64,000 bases of DNA, from contig NC_086259.1 of NCBI RefSeq assembly GCF_021018805.1, positions 1,550,001-1,614,000 of the forward strand, read 5' to 3'. Positions 44,601 to 57,539 of this stretch are shown piece by piece. How positions within the stretch are numbered: position 1 is the stretch's first letter; each line of letters begins with the position of its first letter. Both the position numbers and the translations under genes were made by a program. Source of the DNA: Prinia subflava. Taxonomy: Eukaryota > Chordata > Aves > Passeriformes > Cisticolidae. The notes under the pieces are model-generated. The model was not told the DNA's origin, did not search any database, and was given only the letters and a program-made list of their open reading frames with translations.

Positions 44601-47600
44601 GTAACACATACTCCATACTCTTTCCTAAATGCTTCTGCAACATAAAAATTGTAAAAAAGATGGAGTTGGGAGGCTCCTGTGCTCTCCAGCTGAGTAATTA
44701 AGACTAGTTATGCCATTTGAAATAGGACCGAAGAAAAATATTCCACAGATTTCTAAACCAGTCCCCTGACAGCTTGCTTTGGTCATTTGCAAAACTGAGC
44801 AAAAGTAATAAAGCCATTTCCCTAAATATGGAAAAAAGCAAAACCCCTGTTTGCACCACCTCCCCTCTTGATCTGCCATCCAGAAATGGGGTAACACTGG
44901 TCACTGCTGCTCTTCCAACACATCAGTTCTGGGTAGCAGGGATCTACATCAGCCAGACTCTCATTGTGCTACTTTTCTCCAGGACACACGGGGAAACAGG
45001 AAAGTTAAAAGCAACTGGAAATAAGAAAAAGCTCCACTGTTCTTACCCTAAAAGACAGATACCTCCAAGTCAATACTGCACTGACCTGCCCTGCAGACAA
45101 CACACCTCTGCTTTCCCTGGGAGGACTCTGGCTCAAGGTCCATAAAGATACAGGGAATATAAAAGGCACAAAATGATGTTTAAATTTCCAAAGTTTGCTC
45201 ACATTTGACTCCTACCAAGTCACGTTTTTACTGCCTAAGCCCAACACGAGCTGAGCAAGTTTTCTATCATAACTAGTGATGGATTCAGAGGGACACTGAA
45301 CTGCAGAGCTCACCTACGGCACACCCTGCACACTCGTGTGCACACATTTAAAACATACCTAACACAGCCAGATTGACTCATTTTTTAATGTGTCACAAAC
45401 TAGCTACTTTCATACATTCCTCAAGCATTCCTTGTTTTATTTATAATCCTTTTAAAACACATCTTTTTCTTTTGGCTTGCTGTTGGTACTATCATTTGCC
45501 TTCTAGTGTGGTGGTGCATGTTCCTTTTATCTTTGATGTTGTATGTAAAGCTTGGTTCTTTGTATTCTTTGTACAATTCAGTTCTATGTACTCCTACCCC
45601 CCCCTAATTAATATTCCTTTGTTCTCTCCTTCTCCCTCACAAGGGGATATTTTTAGACCTTACAGTTAAGTGTCCATCACCCTTCCCGCCTTTGGTTTTC
45701 CCCTCCCAGTTCTCTGTGATTAGTCCGAAGTGCCTTTTCCCTCCCCTGTCTGCCCGATGTGAGTCTCTCCCCAGTGCCAAAGGCGGTCCCGCGGCAGAGA
45801 GGGATGACACTCGTGCAGCGTGGGTGACACCTTGTGGCACAAACCGGGTTTGTCCCTCCGGGCCACTGAAAAACCCACTAAAACCCATCTGTCGCAGACA
45901 CTGCTGGCATAAGGTCAGCATCCCAAACAACCAAACAAAACCCTGATTCCTGCACTACCGCAGTTAGTTTGGGGTGGGTGAGTTATACCTAGGGCAGGTA
46001 ATTGCTCTTGCTTTACTCACAGCCTACCAAGGCCCGCAGTCTTTTTTAATCCTGTCAATCCTGATTCTGTGCAAGGGCATAGGACTTGAGTCCCTGCTTG
46101 CAAGAAATGCCAATCCAGGGTGCCAGGCTGGCTAACGCAGCCCAGTTCTCTCCCTCCTGCAGCCTTATTCTTTATATCCTTGTGGTTTTTTACCTGTTCA
46201 GCGTGTGTTTGAGTCAAGCAAGATTCGGGTATTCAGCTGGAGAGCAGATCACTTCAATAGATGGTGTCTAAACAACACTGAGTTCTAAATACTCAGGAGC
46301 AGTGCTGAAAAAGGTTTTCCAGAGTCCTACAGGAAGTGGGCAGCACCACCCATACCAAACACACTGCCACTCCAACACAGAACTGGCAGATTGCACAGGC
46401 CCCTTAAAATGCACACTACCAAAGGAATTATCATTTGATTAGATATACATTTTAAATAATTAATCCAAGAAAATAAAGTAGAAAGCCACATCCCATACCT
46501 TCGATACAAGTTTTCCACAAAAACGTGTTTTGCACTGTGAATCGACCGCTCCATCATCCTTATGGGGGAAATCTGCAACACAGAACTTCACCCTGTACAT
46601 TTTCATGCTTGCTTCTCTGCAGACTCATGTGGCACATAGGAAACACAATTTTCAGAATCTAGTGAGAAACAAACTTCCTTGGAGGGTGGGAACCCCAAAA
46701 CAAACAAGGACTCCTGATCTTACTCTAATTTGTTATTCAGACACCAGCTCAAAGCTAAGTGGGAGCCAACTCAGGGTACAAAACAGCAGCAACCCACTTA
46801 GGATCTGCAGGATAATGGGAACTGTTGCTCCCCAAATAGCTGCTCCATCTCATGCATTGCTGGGTGACAGCACAGGGCTGACATCAGACATTCAAGCAAG
46901 GAAACAGGACTTTAAAAATAAGTAACTGCAGCTGACAGAGCCCTGGCCTCAGCCAGCACTTCATGTGTTCCACCACTACTTCATGGGGGAGCAGGGAGAT
47001 CCTCTGACACTCTTGGGCCTGGCAGAGCAACTTCTCACCCAGGTTTCTGCACATTAACAAAGCAAAAATAGCTCCAGCAAGGCTCAAATGACAAAAAAAA
47101 GCTTAAATTGAAATACAGGGAGATCCTCAGGAATTCCTGAATGAACCTCTCCAACAGAACAGGATTTCTATGTCTTGGAAAAACACCTCTTCCAAAACCC
47201 TAATGATTATATGTGCCACTTCCATATTTGGCACTGCTAAAAGTCTGCCCTAACACAAGCTTAGAAAACAGAACATAAGAACAATCAGTAAAATATAAGC
47301 ATGGCATGTAAGACCAGGTCTTGTAATCAGGGAATGGAAGACAGCATAGAATGTAACAAAAGGTGTTTGAAGGAGAAAAGAATGAAGAAATCTTGATAAA
47401 AAAGGCAGGATGTGAAATTTAATTTAAAAAAAAAAGGAACAAATACAAGGAAAAAAAGGATGTAAACCACCTGAAAAAGCAATAGAAAACGGTAGTGGAA
47501 GTATTTTGCATAAATAGAAGAAGCAATGGCTAAATTTGTTCTAGACAGCACAAAGCATTACTATGAATTCTAACATAAGGTTACTTGGTGTTTGCCAAAG

Positions 47601-50600
47601 ATTCAAAATAATGAAATCACAGACAAGTCACTGACATGAAATGAGGAAGAGATTTGTGCAAGCCGAGCTCCAGAAGTTGTGCCCAAACAGCAGGATCAGT
47701 TTGGGGAAGTTGTGAGCAAGCAGGAGGCAGAAGTTTTACCCCCAGAGCACATGCTGAGCATATCAATGTCTGCCCCACAGAAATCCTTACTCACTGCAGG
47801 AACAAAGAATGAACACACACAGCACCTTAACTCTTGAATACAAGGTTTAAAGGATTTCGCACTCCTAACCACATCTAATTACTCTTAAAATTAAAAGAAG
47901 AAGTTTCCTTACCATGGGCCTGGTGTGCTGCTCCAGCATGGTTAGCTGGACATAGGTCTGCAGAGTTATTCCCCACCTCGATGCATCCTGGTACATTAAG
48001 CCCTGGGGTCAGAGATGGAAGCAGGACAGATGGACACTTGTTAGGACAAACAGCACAACAGGAAGTTTGGGTTATTAGGAAGCTTTTGCCCTACAACAGC
48101 GTTGCTCTAAGAAGCACACTAAAATAGCTGACATCAGGTTTGATTAGAATTAAGTGATCATTTGCTCTCCACAATGGACAGTTAATGTACAATTATGGCC
48201 CTGTCCCTACAGACACTGAGTGGGAGGTTGGTTGAAGTCAGCAGGAATTAGTTACTCTGCACATAGAACAGTCAGAACCAAGTAATGAAAAAAACCCCTA
48301 TCTACTACTCTATTTTTGTGCACTGACAGACTCTCAGTACACCCAGTGCATCCAGATATCATACAGAGTTCTAAGTATGGTCTGGGCCTCAGAAAAGGTT
48401 AACAGGCAGCTGTTCTTCCCAAAGGATCCTCAGAGCAGCTCTCAGGTAGCTGTTCCACTTTCTGACTGCTGCAATTCCACACACACACAGAACTTACAAG
48501 AAACAATCTATCCTGCACAGCAGAGAAAGGATCTCACTCAAAATAAAACATCATTCAGTGTCTGTTGGCTGAGGTGACAAGTTTTAAGCCAGCAGCACAG
48601 CTTCAGCCCACAGGTCTGACCTTCTCCTTTTCTCCCTGCCAAGACCAGACTTTCCCAGTGCTCCGAGGCTGCTGTGGTGTCGTGCAACACGTGCCCCACC
48701 CTTTACTAACAATCAGAAAGGCATCAGCAACTCCTAGGAGGGACAATTTACTCCTCCAGGGGGCCTGTGCTAACACTGATGGTATTTAACACGTGTCAGG
48801 GCAAGTATGGCTTGGGCTGTGTCCACAGGGCGGACCGCAGATCCCTCCTCAGCCACCACGGGGTTTGTGCAGAGGGCTGAGCCCCAAGCACAGCACTGAC
48901 AGCAGGGACCACTTCCAGCACCACGGCAGGGTTGGTGTGCAACTGCAGCTGGGACCCAGGGACAGCCCCGGGACAACAGTTCCAAGAAGCCTCGGCCACC
49001 CAAAGGTCAACAGAAGCCCTCAACGCCTCACTGAGCTGAATTTTCCTTATCTGCAGCAGCCACAGGATCACAGATTCATACAGTGTTAAGGGGTTGGAAT
49101 GGACCTTAAAAGACCATCCAGTGTCACCCTCTGCCATGGCAGGGACACCTTCCACTGTCCCAGGCTGCTCCCAGCCCCAGTGCCCAACCTGGCCTTGGGC
49201 ACTGCCAGGGATCCAGGGGCAGCCACAGCTGCTCTGGGCACCCTGTGCCAGGGCCTGCCCGCCCTCAGAGGAAAGAGTTTCTTCCATACATCCAACCTAA
49301 ACTACTTCTCTTTCAATTTGTCCCCTTTTCCCCTTGTCCTGTCACTGCAGTTCCTGAGGAATTGTCCCTCTCTGGTTTCCCTGCAGCCCCTCAGACCCTG
49401 AAGGAGCTCTGGGGTCTCCACACAAGCTTCCCCTCTCAGGCTGAGCAGCCCCAGCTCTCCCAGCCTGGCTCCACAGGGGAGGTGCTCCAGCCCCCTCAGC
49501 ACCTCCGTGGCCTCCTCTGGACTCGCTCCAACAGCTCCATGTCCTTCTTATGTTGGGGGCACCAGAGTTATTCAAAGAACTCCAGTCAAACAACATTAAC
49601 TGACCGGATCCACCCCTCACCTTGAGTGACATCCTGCCCTTCTTTGAAACAGGCATAAGCACATTTAGAAAGAACTGCCACACTCAGGGCTCACCTTCCT
49701 GGGAATTGCTTTAATTCACACCCCACTGGACACCCAGTCCTTGCCAAAAGCACATTTTATATGCCATGTTTCTATTATATGCATGTCTTAATCACAGTAG
49801 AAGCTCTTTTGCTTTGTGGAGCTTTAATTTTTGCTGTGTAATGTTTGGATCACACCTTTTGGAGCAGTTTTGCTGGCTGATAAAAAGCCATTACACGTCT
49901 TGCTAAAAGAACAGCCACTGTAACTGCAGAAACAATTTCTGCCACTTACCAGTATATTGTGACCTCGAACATTCCTCCACTTGGTCAAAGGTTCCTTCAA
50001 AACCTGGTTAAAAAGAATAACTCCATGTTCAATGCATCTTGGATTCAAAATACTTAATGTGACCCTACAAGTGTACAACTATTTTTAAGGAATACTTGAG
50101 CAGTAAATCAGAGTATTCAGGACTTGTATTGGAAACTCATCAGACTTAAAAAAACAGTACTGAATTCTGTAACGTAAAAGGTAATAATGAACACTGCTAA
50201 AAATAGAGAAATGTCAATACCTAACATATTCTTAGCATTTTTAAATGCTGATTAGACTGCCTCATACGCCTGGAGAGAATTTTTTTTTTTGGAGTCAAAA
50301 TCAATGTGATGTAAGGGAAAGAACAGCTTAGCAGAGTACTTCGCATTTCAGTGACAAGCCCATCCCCTTACAAATTAACTTCTCAGAAAGTAACGCTTGC
50401 CAGCAAAGGAAGAGGACCAGAGTGCTACCACATTCTACCACAATGTGTTCTAACAGAATGTATTCAAATCTTTTACAAAATGAATCAGAAAAGCGTCTAC
50501 CCTGAATAGGTAAAATCACAAGAGACTTGCCTGGTTCAAACAGGGTCTAAATCTGCAATAATACTGTAGAGTCAGGCCTAGGAGAATCTCATCAGCCAGG

Positions 50601-53140
50601 GAATTTAAGTAGCTACTTAAAAATGTATGCAAATTAAAGTCTGTTATCCTTTGGATAAACAGTTAATTACTTCATAAGGACAATTCCTGTAAAATTACCA
50701 AATAATATCTGGCAACCCAGCATTTCAAGGAGGACTCCTAAAAATTATTACAAAATGTGTTGCCAGGTCTGTTGGGGAAAGCATTAATAACTGTTGTACA
50801 AAAACAATTGTTCAATCAAGGTTTGTCCTTGATTTTGTTTAAAATACAACAAGCCTGCCCTTCCCGTAACCTGGTTCTAAGCAACACAAAATCAAATACC
50901 AGATCAGTCTAAAAAGTCTCCTGAACCAGTTCTAACAGATGTTCCTTCTTTTAAAAAAGCCATCTATTCACTGGGATCTCTGTTACATGGCATAGGTATT
51001 TTTACATAATAATTCTTTACTTTGCTTTTACCACACCCATCTAAGATTTCAGTGACGTGAAATGGCAAACAGGCAAGTCCAAACATGCCCACGCTCTGCA
51101 AGTTGCTGTTACTTTATAAAGGTACAAACTCTGATTCACGGGTTTTACTGGGATTTTGGCATCCTGTACATACATACCACATGTGATCTACATTTCTCTG
51201 CTGCAATTTGCCTATAAAAAGTTGGGTTGGTGCCCCAGCAGCCCCTGGCTGCTCCCTCCTCACACACCCAAGGACACGGTGGATCTAAGACAAGCAGCTG
51301 CTCAGTGATGGAAATAAGGACAAAGAAATGTGCATCCAGTACCTCAATGCTGGTAGTTTGTGCAAAATAATCCAGGCATGTTGTTTTTCCACTCGCAATG
51401 TTGCCCTCGATACAGATCTGGTGAAAAACAGAGTCACTTTGAACAGTGAACAGTGTGTTAGAAATGCACCCTGCCCATTCCAACATGCCAGCTCCCTACC
51501 CTGGGAACGGATTATTTCATGGGAAGGCACTGGGGATCTCTTTGGATGTTGTGACTCTCCCAGAGCAGCACTTTTTCCCTCCTTGCTACCCCCACAGCCA
51601 GCCCCTGCCCTGCTTACAACTTCCTCCCCCCTCCCAGGAGCCCGGGGGTTCCAGTGGGTCACTGCTGCTCCTCACTCTGCCACCACCCACCTCAGAGACC
51701 TGACTACCAGCTTCAAACAAGTGCCAGCTGAAGTAGTCATTTCAGCATCCATTGTATAGCTGGCTTAAACCTTAAGTGGGCTCACATTTTTATCTTCAGA
51801 AACCTAAACAACTAAAATAAGCTAAGAGAATTTTTTTCAACCGCCTTAAAATAATTTATAGCCCAGGAGAGTTATATAAGGCAATGGCAAGGCTACACAT
51901 GCAACACTGAACCCAAAATGCCACCTGTCCTGACACAAGCCCTCACAATTGTATTCCTAACAACTTTTGCACACATCTCTCACAATTTTATTACAATTTT
52001 CACAACTAGACCAGCATAGCCTTGCAAGAGTATGACCCAGTGACAGACCCACCACTACAGTGACACAGCTACGGCCTACGCTTGCCAATACACACACTCA
52101 GATTATAACTGAATTGTAATGAAAGAGGCTGCACTGTTTATTTTGCTTTCTGAACAAAATACAAATACTTACAATTCTCTTTCTAGCATCTTTTTTAATC
52201 AGATGCTTATCTAGAATGGAAATAAACAACAGTTAAAATCAAAGTGGTCTTAAGAACTTAGTTATACTGAGCCTCTTAATGTGAGATGCTCTAGGACATT
52301 GTTAGGTTCCCTATGGCTTAACATGACACTATTTTCTAAATTATCAACCTTCAAGGTTCTAGGTAATTATTCGGTCATGTAACAGACACATTGTGGCACC
52401 GACTGACACAGATTTAGCTGAAGTTGAACGCTGTCCCTGACGCTTACAAGTCCAACGCTGAGTGCTCACACTTTCACCACATTTTTGCTACATCTGCTGC
52501 TCCTCAGTGGGTTTGCGTAGAGGAAAAATGAATTTTAGAAAGACCAGCTGGCGCAGCACCCACTGGCCTCACAGGTCCGGCGGGTAAGAGCGAGGATTAC
52601 AGAGCAGCTCCAAAATAAGCACCTTACACCTCAAAACAGGGCAAAAACACTGTCCAAGCCAAGCTGAGCTTACGAGACCCTTCACCCAGCCAAGCACGGC
52701 AGGAAGGCAGGGACGGGCTCGGCGGTCACCCCCGGTCAGAGCTCCAATCTGACCCCGCTCGCTCCTGTTGCCCCAAAGCCGCTCCAGGGTCTGACCCGGT
52801 CCTGCTCCCTCAAAGCCGCTGCACGGTCCGACCCCGCTCCCGGGTCCGACCCCTCTCTCGGTCTGATCCAGCTCTCGGTCTGATCCAGCTCTCGGTCTGA
52901 TCCAGCTCTCGGGTCTGACCCCGCTCCCGCTCCCCCAAAGCCGCTCCAGCGCATCCCGAGGGCTCGCACTGACCCGAAGCCGGGTTCAGGGGCGGTCGCC
53001 GGGCCCGTCCCGTCCCCTCCCCGCGGTTCCGCCCCGCACTTACGGCCGGTAGCGGCGCGGGGCCCGCCCGCTGAGGGGCCGGGGACGGCGCTGCCCGCGC
53101 CCCGCCGGCCCCAGGCCCAGGCCGCGCCCCGCCGCCACAT
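41643..53140 (-). CDS. TK2: Thymidine kinase 2, mitochondrial, copy 3 (all 10 coding exons, internal stop)
   Basis: Minus-strand exons: 53044-53140, 52173-52210, 51343-51417, 49950-50003, 47913-48002, 46499-46572, 43846-43934, 43462-43541, 42146-42226, 41643-41741. All splice sites are canonical and the model again totals 777 bp. Differences from copy 2 are few: Gln to Arg in the presequence, Thr to Ile near the end of exon 3, Ser to Arg at the exon 6/7 border, and Pro to Thr at the start of exon 8, where Thr agrees with human. The same TAG is present at 43498-43500. Coding divergence from copies 1 and 2 is small, in contrast to the neighbouring CKLF-like gene. This is probably the copy at the ancestral position, since it lies next to the continuous CMTM3 locus. 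Confidence 0.95.
43498..43500 (-). other. TK2: In-frame TAG in TK2 copy 3, exon 8
   Basis: Same codon and context as in copies 1 and 2. The exon differs from them by one replacement (CCA to ACA) near its 5' end, so the stop is shared and not a copied assembly error in a single place. Confidence 0.9.
45507..45755 (+). mobile_element. LTR remnant in TK2 intron 6, unit 3
   Basis: The first 249 bp of the same LTR at the same site. The rest of the element and about 255 bp of following intron are missing (588 bp in total), and the sequence jumps straight to GATGTGAGTC. The LTR therefore predates all three units and the deletion is later. Confidence 0.85.
49065..49562 (-). mobile_element. CR1-type LINE fragment in TK2 intron 4, unit 3
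   Basis: Same CR1 fragment with a few point differences from units 1 and 2. Confidence 0.8.
52852..52918. repeat. About 19-bp tandem repeat in TK2 intron 1, unit 3
   Basis: Same repeat with slightly shorter units (a G missing in several). Confidence 0.75.
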
Positions 53141-53277
53141 TGCCCATCCCGCTGCCGCCCGGACCCGCACCGGACCCGGCTCCGCCCGGCTCCGCCCCGC
53201 TCCGGCCCTTCCGGCGCCGCCCCATCACTTCCTCCGCCCCTGAGGCGCTCTGAGGCGGGGCTGGTTCAGCGCTGGCG
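53141..53277. promoter_or_regulatory. Bidirectional TK2/CKLF promoter, unit 3
   Basis: Same head-to-head layout, here 137 bp long. A short GC-rich segment (gctccgcccg type) is duplicated relative to units 1 and 2 near 53180-53200, adding 10 bp between the start codons. Confidence 0.7.
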
Positions 53278-56200
53278 ATGGCACGGGTATCACCTGCGGG
53301 ATCGGCTCCGGGATCTCCCCGGCTGAACGGGCCGTCCTGGGTTGCCAGTCCCGCCGGGCACCGCCCGGGCAGCGCTGCCGACCCCACGCGGCTGCCGCTG
53401 GACCGGGCCTTCCCCCGCTCGGCGTGGTGCGCGGTGAAGATCGCCCGCACGGTACGGCCTGGGGCGGCCCCGGGGCCCGCGGCATGGCCCGGGCCGGCGC
53501 TGACCCCGTCCCCTCCTGTCCCGCAGCTGGTGGCGCTGGCCGCCTTCATCTGCTTCCTGACCGCGGGCGAGCAGGTGTTCTACACGGTGTATGCCGGCCT
53601 GCAGACGGTGACAACCGTCTTCTTCCTGCTGCTCTACCTGGTGAGGCTCGACGCGCGGATGCGGTGCCGCTACTGGCTGCAGGCTGTGAGTACCCGTGGG
53701 CTCCGAGTACTGGGGTGCTCTGGATGTGAGTACCGATGTCCCCTGGCCGTGAGCATTGATGGACTCGGGCCGTGAGTACCAATGTTCCATAGCTGTGGGT
53801 ACGGCTGTCCCCTGGCTGCGGGTACTAATGTCCCCTGGCTGCGGGCACCAATGTCCCCTGGCTGCGGGTACCAGTGTCCCCTGGCTGCGGGCACCAATGT
53901 CCCCTGGCTGTGGGTACTAATGTCCCCTGGCTGTGGGTCCCAATGTTCCCTGGCTGTGGATATAGCTGTCCCCTGGCTGTGGGTCCCAATGTCCCCTGGC
54001 TGTCCAATGGCTGTGGGTCCCAATGTCCCCTGGCTGTCCCCTGGCTGTGGATATGGATGTCCCCTGGCTGTGGCTACCAGTGTCCCCTGGCTGTGGGTAC
54101 CAATGTCCCCTGGCTGTGGCTACCAGTGTCCCCTGGCTGTGGGTACCAATGTCCCTGGCTGTGGCTACCAGTGTCCCCTGGCTGTGGGTACCAATGTCCC
54201 TGGCTGTGGCTACCAGTGTCCCCTGGCTGTTGCAGCTGCTGGCTGTGAGTGCCAGCAGGGCAGTGAACAGGAGGGATCTCCTGTCCCAGGGGACTTTGTC
54301 AGCCAGCCCAGTGATTGTTTCTGTACAGGTAAGACAAGCCCTCGTGTTCTGTGGAGGTTGAGGCAGGTTTTCCTAACGGAGCGTTCTGTTCCATCAGTTC
54401 TGGATGGCTGCTGGATCGGTAACAGCCCTCCCGGCACAGGCACTGTTTGCCTCTTTGCCTTTGTTGTGTAACACCTTCACACCACCAACTAGTCACACAC
54501 TTTCACCCAAATACCCACGAGTTCTGCTCCTACCTCCCTTTTGTACATGTATTTGCTGCTTCGGTCTATCAGGTGTAGCCAAGTTGCAAAATATATCAGG
54601 CAAAAACAACAGAAGAAATGTAAAATGAGGAAGTTTTACTATAAACACTCTTTTTACCATCAAACCACTGGGTGTCAGTGTCTCAGTGTCCTCTCACACA
54701 GATACTGCTGTAACTCTGTTTTCATGGCAATCCAGCCATTTTCACCATGCCTTCTCTGTTGGGAGCTCTCCACGTTCTCCTTCAGGCCTGTATTTCCAAA
54801 TAAATATTTTGCTTCCACTACCTGTTTCAGGATATTTTGAACTCGGTGACTTCAGTGATGTTTCTCACGCCTGTGGGCTTGACTGCAGTAAAAATCACGA
54901 CCAACAAGGGGATAATGGCTGGAGGAGTAAGTAGGAACCTTGTTAACGAATTTCAGTTCTTAAAGTGCAGTGATTTGAACCTCTTGGTACACTGACATTG
55001 TGGAAGGACCACGCAAACAACTGTCTTGGAAGAACACTCAGCAGTAGCAAACAAGGTACATTCAAGTGTATCTCACAAAAAGAAAATAATCCTCCCATGA
55101 CTATTAATTTAAAGATGACAAGAATTAGGAATTGCTGCAGAGAAGTACTGAAACATTCAGAATTTCTAGTGTTTTTAAGTAATCTACATTTGCTACCATA
55201 GCTTGAAATCCCAGGTGGGGGAATCCCTAGCTCTTTTAGAACTATCCAGTTTGGCTATTTGAGAAAAAATTACAACAGTCCTGCTAAAAAGAGTTGAAGC
55301 TTTTTAACAGACACGCTGGTACCTCCCTCCTGGCATGTACATTCTTGTTTCTGACACAAACTGAGGAATTATGTCAGTTGAACAGGGGTTTTGTTCATAC
55401 TATGATTGTAAGAATTCATCTTCTTAAGATTTAACCAAATTAATAGTTTGTGTAACTGATATTTTTAATTCAAATGGCAACTAATGTAATTAACCTTAAT
55501 AAACAGCTAGGAGGGGAAGAAAACCCCTCAGTTTTAAAAGTCTCTAGAAGTACAAGATACAGTACAAGCTGAAATGTGACAAGAAACCAAAAGAAACCTC
55601 AAACCTACAACAGAGGTCTTTCAAACTGAGCTTAGGAGATGGTGGGGGGGAAAGTTGATGGCTTCATTGGCAACAGCATCCTAAAAAGGAGACTTTGTGA
55701 TAGATTGACTGTGCTGGAATAGAATTTATATTTTCAGTTGTGAAGTTCACAGAAATTAAAGGTGGGAGCAGGAGACTGAGCAGGTAGCTGGGAACACAAG
55801 TTTGGGTGGAACATGTGACATCTCCAGTGCTGGGAGGGACAGAATCACCCCCAGCCAGTTCTCCTGAGGCACAAACTGCCTTGAGCTGTGTTGGGATTCA
55901 TGATTTATTTCTCTATGAGTTCTCTGTATGGTTCAGTTTTATGTATCCCTTCCCCCTAATTGTTATGCAAGCCTTCCCTCACAGTCCCTGCACCCCAAGC
56001 TATTTTTAGCCTTTGCTGTTAAGTATCCCTCATCCTTCCCGCCAGAAATGTTCTCCTCCCCTTCCTCCCTGATTGGCTCTACTGCATGTCCCTGCCCCTT
56101 TTTTGTCTTGGTTACCAACTTGGATTGGCTAGCTGTGTCTAGCCACCCCCATTGCTCCTCCCATGCTCTGTCCCTTAAAACCCCTGTGCATCCCTGATTC

Positions 56201-57203
56201 TGGGCTCTCTCGCGCTCTCTCTCTCTCTCCTCGGAGAACGTAGAGTGGGCAAATAAACCTCTCTGTGTGTTCCCCCGAGAGAGCCTCTCTGTCTCCTCCT
56301 TCTTTGTTGTGGCGAACCATCGGGTCTGCATTGCCTCTCGAGGCCAAGAACCCACAGGGGCAAGGCTGACTCCACAAGACTGTCAGCTCGCCTCCTCGAG
56401 TCTGTGTTGCTGGCGGTGTAGAGCAAGCCAGGCCAGGCAGACGGTGAAGAGCAGACACCGCCGCAATAGAGCTGTCCTCTCCCAAGAGCTCTCCTGAAAA
56501 TAACTCCCCTGATCAGATAATTCAGTGCTTTCAGAAAAAACCCTGTGTGCATGTGGGGTGAGGCTGAAGGGCAGGAACTGAGTGAGTTAACTCAATGGCT
56601 CTTCTGCAAACACATTTTTCCAGTTACCTGCCTGAGGTTGTCTATTTTCTGAATAGTTTAGTGCATTTTATTCAGTTTGGAGAATGTTTCCCTTTCAGAG
56701 GAGAAGAGCATTTTCCTGCTGGGCTTGTTTCCACAAATACTGACTTTTCCCCTTGACTTTTTTCAGGGCCAGTCCCATTAATAAGCAATCCTTAAAGGGA
56801 CAGAGGGGATTTCATTAACGATAAAAGCATTGTCTGGCATAATGCAGCATTAGCTTAGCTTTCAAGGAGAGCACCACACTATCTCCAAGGCCTGACACAA
56901 ACATCAAACAGAGCAGGCTCTCTGAAAGGCTGATGGGATGTAAATATGGGTGTTATTTGATTTATCAGCTGTCTCAAATCACACACGTTTTCAAGCCAGA
57001 ACAAAGTTAGGAAGATGTATTTACTGCTACCTTGATGAGTCACTACAGTAAAAGCTCAAGATTTATTGGGGGCACTAATTTTATGATAATTTTTATAGGT
57101 GTTGAGTCTTATATTGCTTGCTCTCTACCATGTTGACATGTTTCTTCTTTGGAAGAAGATTAGCCAGCTTGAGAAAGCAAGAGGAAGGAGTGCTGCCAAA
57201 TAA
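53278..57203 (+). CDS. CKLF: CKLF-like MARVEL protein, copy 3 (diverged)
   Basis: Exons 53278-53451, 53527-53685, 54831-54926, 57099-57203; 177 aa, phase-0 introns, canonical splice sites. The N-terminal 21-residue unit is present once instead of three times. Compared with copies 1 and 2, exon 2 has 14 replaced codons of 53, exon 3 has 7 of 32, and exon 4 has 7 replacements plus one extra Gln codon. Only three silent codon changes occur in these exons. TM3 begins DILNSVTSV, closer to human CKLF (DIINS) than the copy 1/2 version, whereas the loop after TM2 (MRCRYWLQA) is less CKLF-like than in copies 1 and 2. The frame is intact. Intron 3 carries a solo LTR unique to this unit. Likely a functional but diverging paralogue. 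Confidence 0.85.
53686..54246 (+). repeat. 23-bp minisatellite beginning at the CKLF exon 2 donor, unit 3 (expanded)
   Basis: About 200 bp longer than in units 1 and 2, with additional variants such as GTGGGTCCCAATG and GTGGATATAGCTG, showing continuing change in copy number. Confidence 0.9.
55889..56468 (+). mobile_element. Solo ERV LTR (580 bp) in CKLF intron 3, unit 3 only
   Basis: Starts TGTTGGG and is flanked by a perfect 6-bp duplication GAGCTG (55883-55888 and 56469-56474). AATAAA lies at 56252-56257, after a CT-dinucleotide run. Units 1 and 2 have the empty site (TTGAGCTGTCC). Its U3 part resembles the TK2 intron-6 LTR. It inserted after unit 3 separated from the common ancestor of units 1 and 2. 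Confidence 0.85.
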
Positions 57204-57386
57204 GATTGATGTATTAGTGAAAGAATGAGTTCTCCATCCCGTTTCCCCACTGTCTTTTAAAGAATTTGTATTTTCACATGCTCGATTTTGAATTTCTAAA
57301 CTTAATTGTGTTTTTACCTGTACGAAAATTATTTTCATGGTTGTCTTCTTTCTCTAATAAAAAAGAAAATAAAAACGAGCTTAAGC
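57204..57386 (+). promoter_or_regulatory. CKLF: CKLF copy 3 3' UTR with poly(A) signals (shortened)
   Basis: AATAAA at 57356-57361. About 110 bp present in copies 1 and 2 is missing between the stop codon and the signal. Confidence 0.6.
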
Positions 57387-57539
57387 GCATTAATCTTATT
57401 TATTTACTAAGTGTAAAAAAGTACATTAAAGTAATGTACATTTTAAAGTAAAGTAAAAATGTAATGACCCAGTAACCATGCTTCGGAAAGATTTTGTTGT
57501 GCCATGTGAATTGCATGTTAAAGCATTCGCCGAGGCATT

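Noticed and set aside
53782..54471. 229-codon open frame in CKLF intron 2 of unit 3
   Set aside because: Encodes only the translated 23-bp minisatellite (CPLAVGTNVP-type repeats). It is absent in this form from units 1 and 2.
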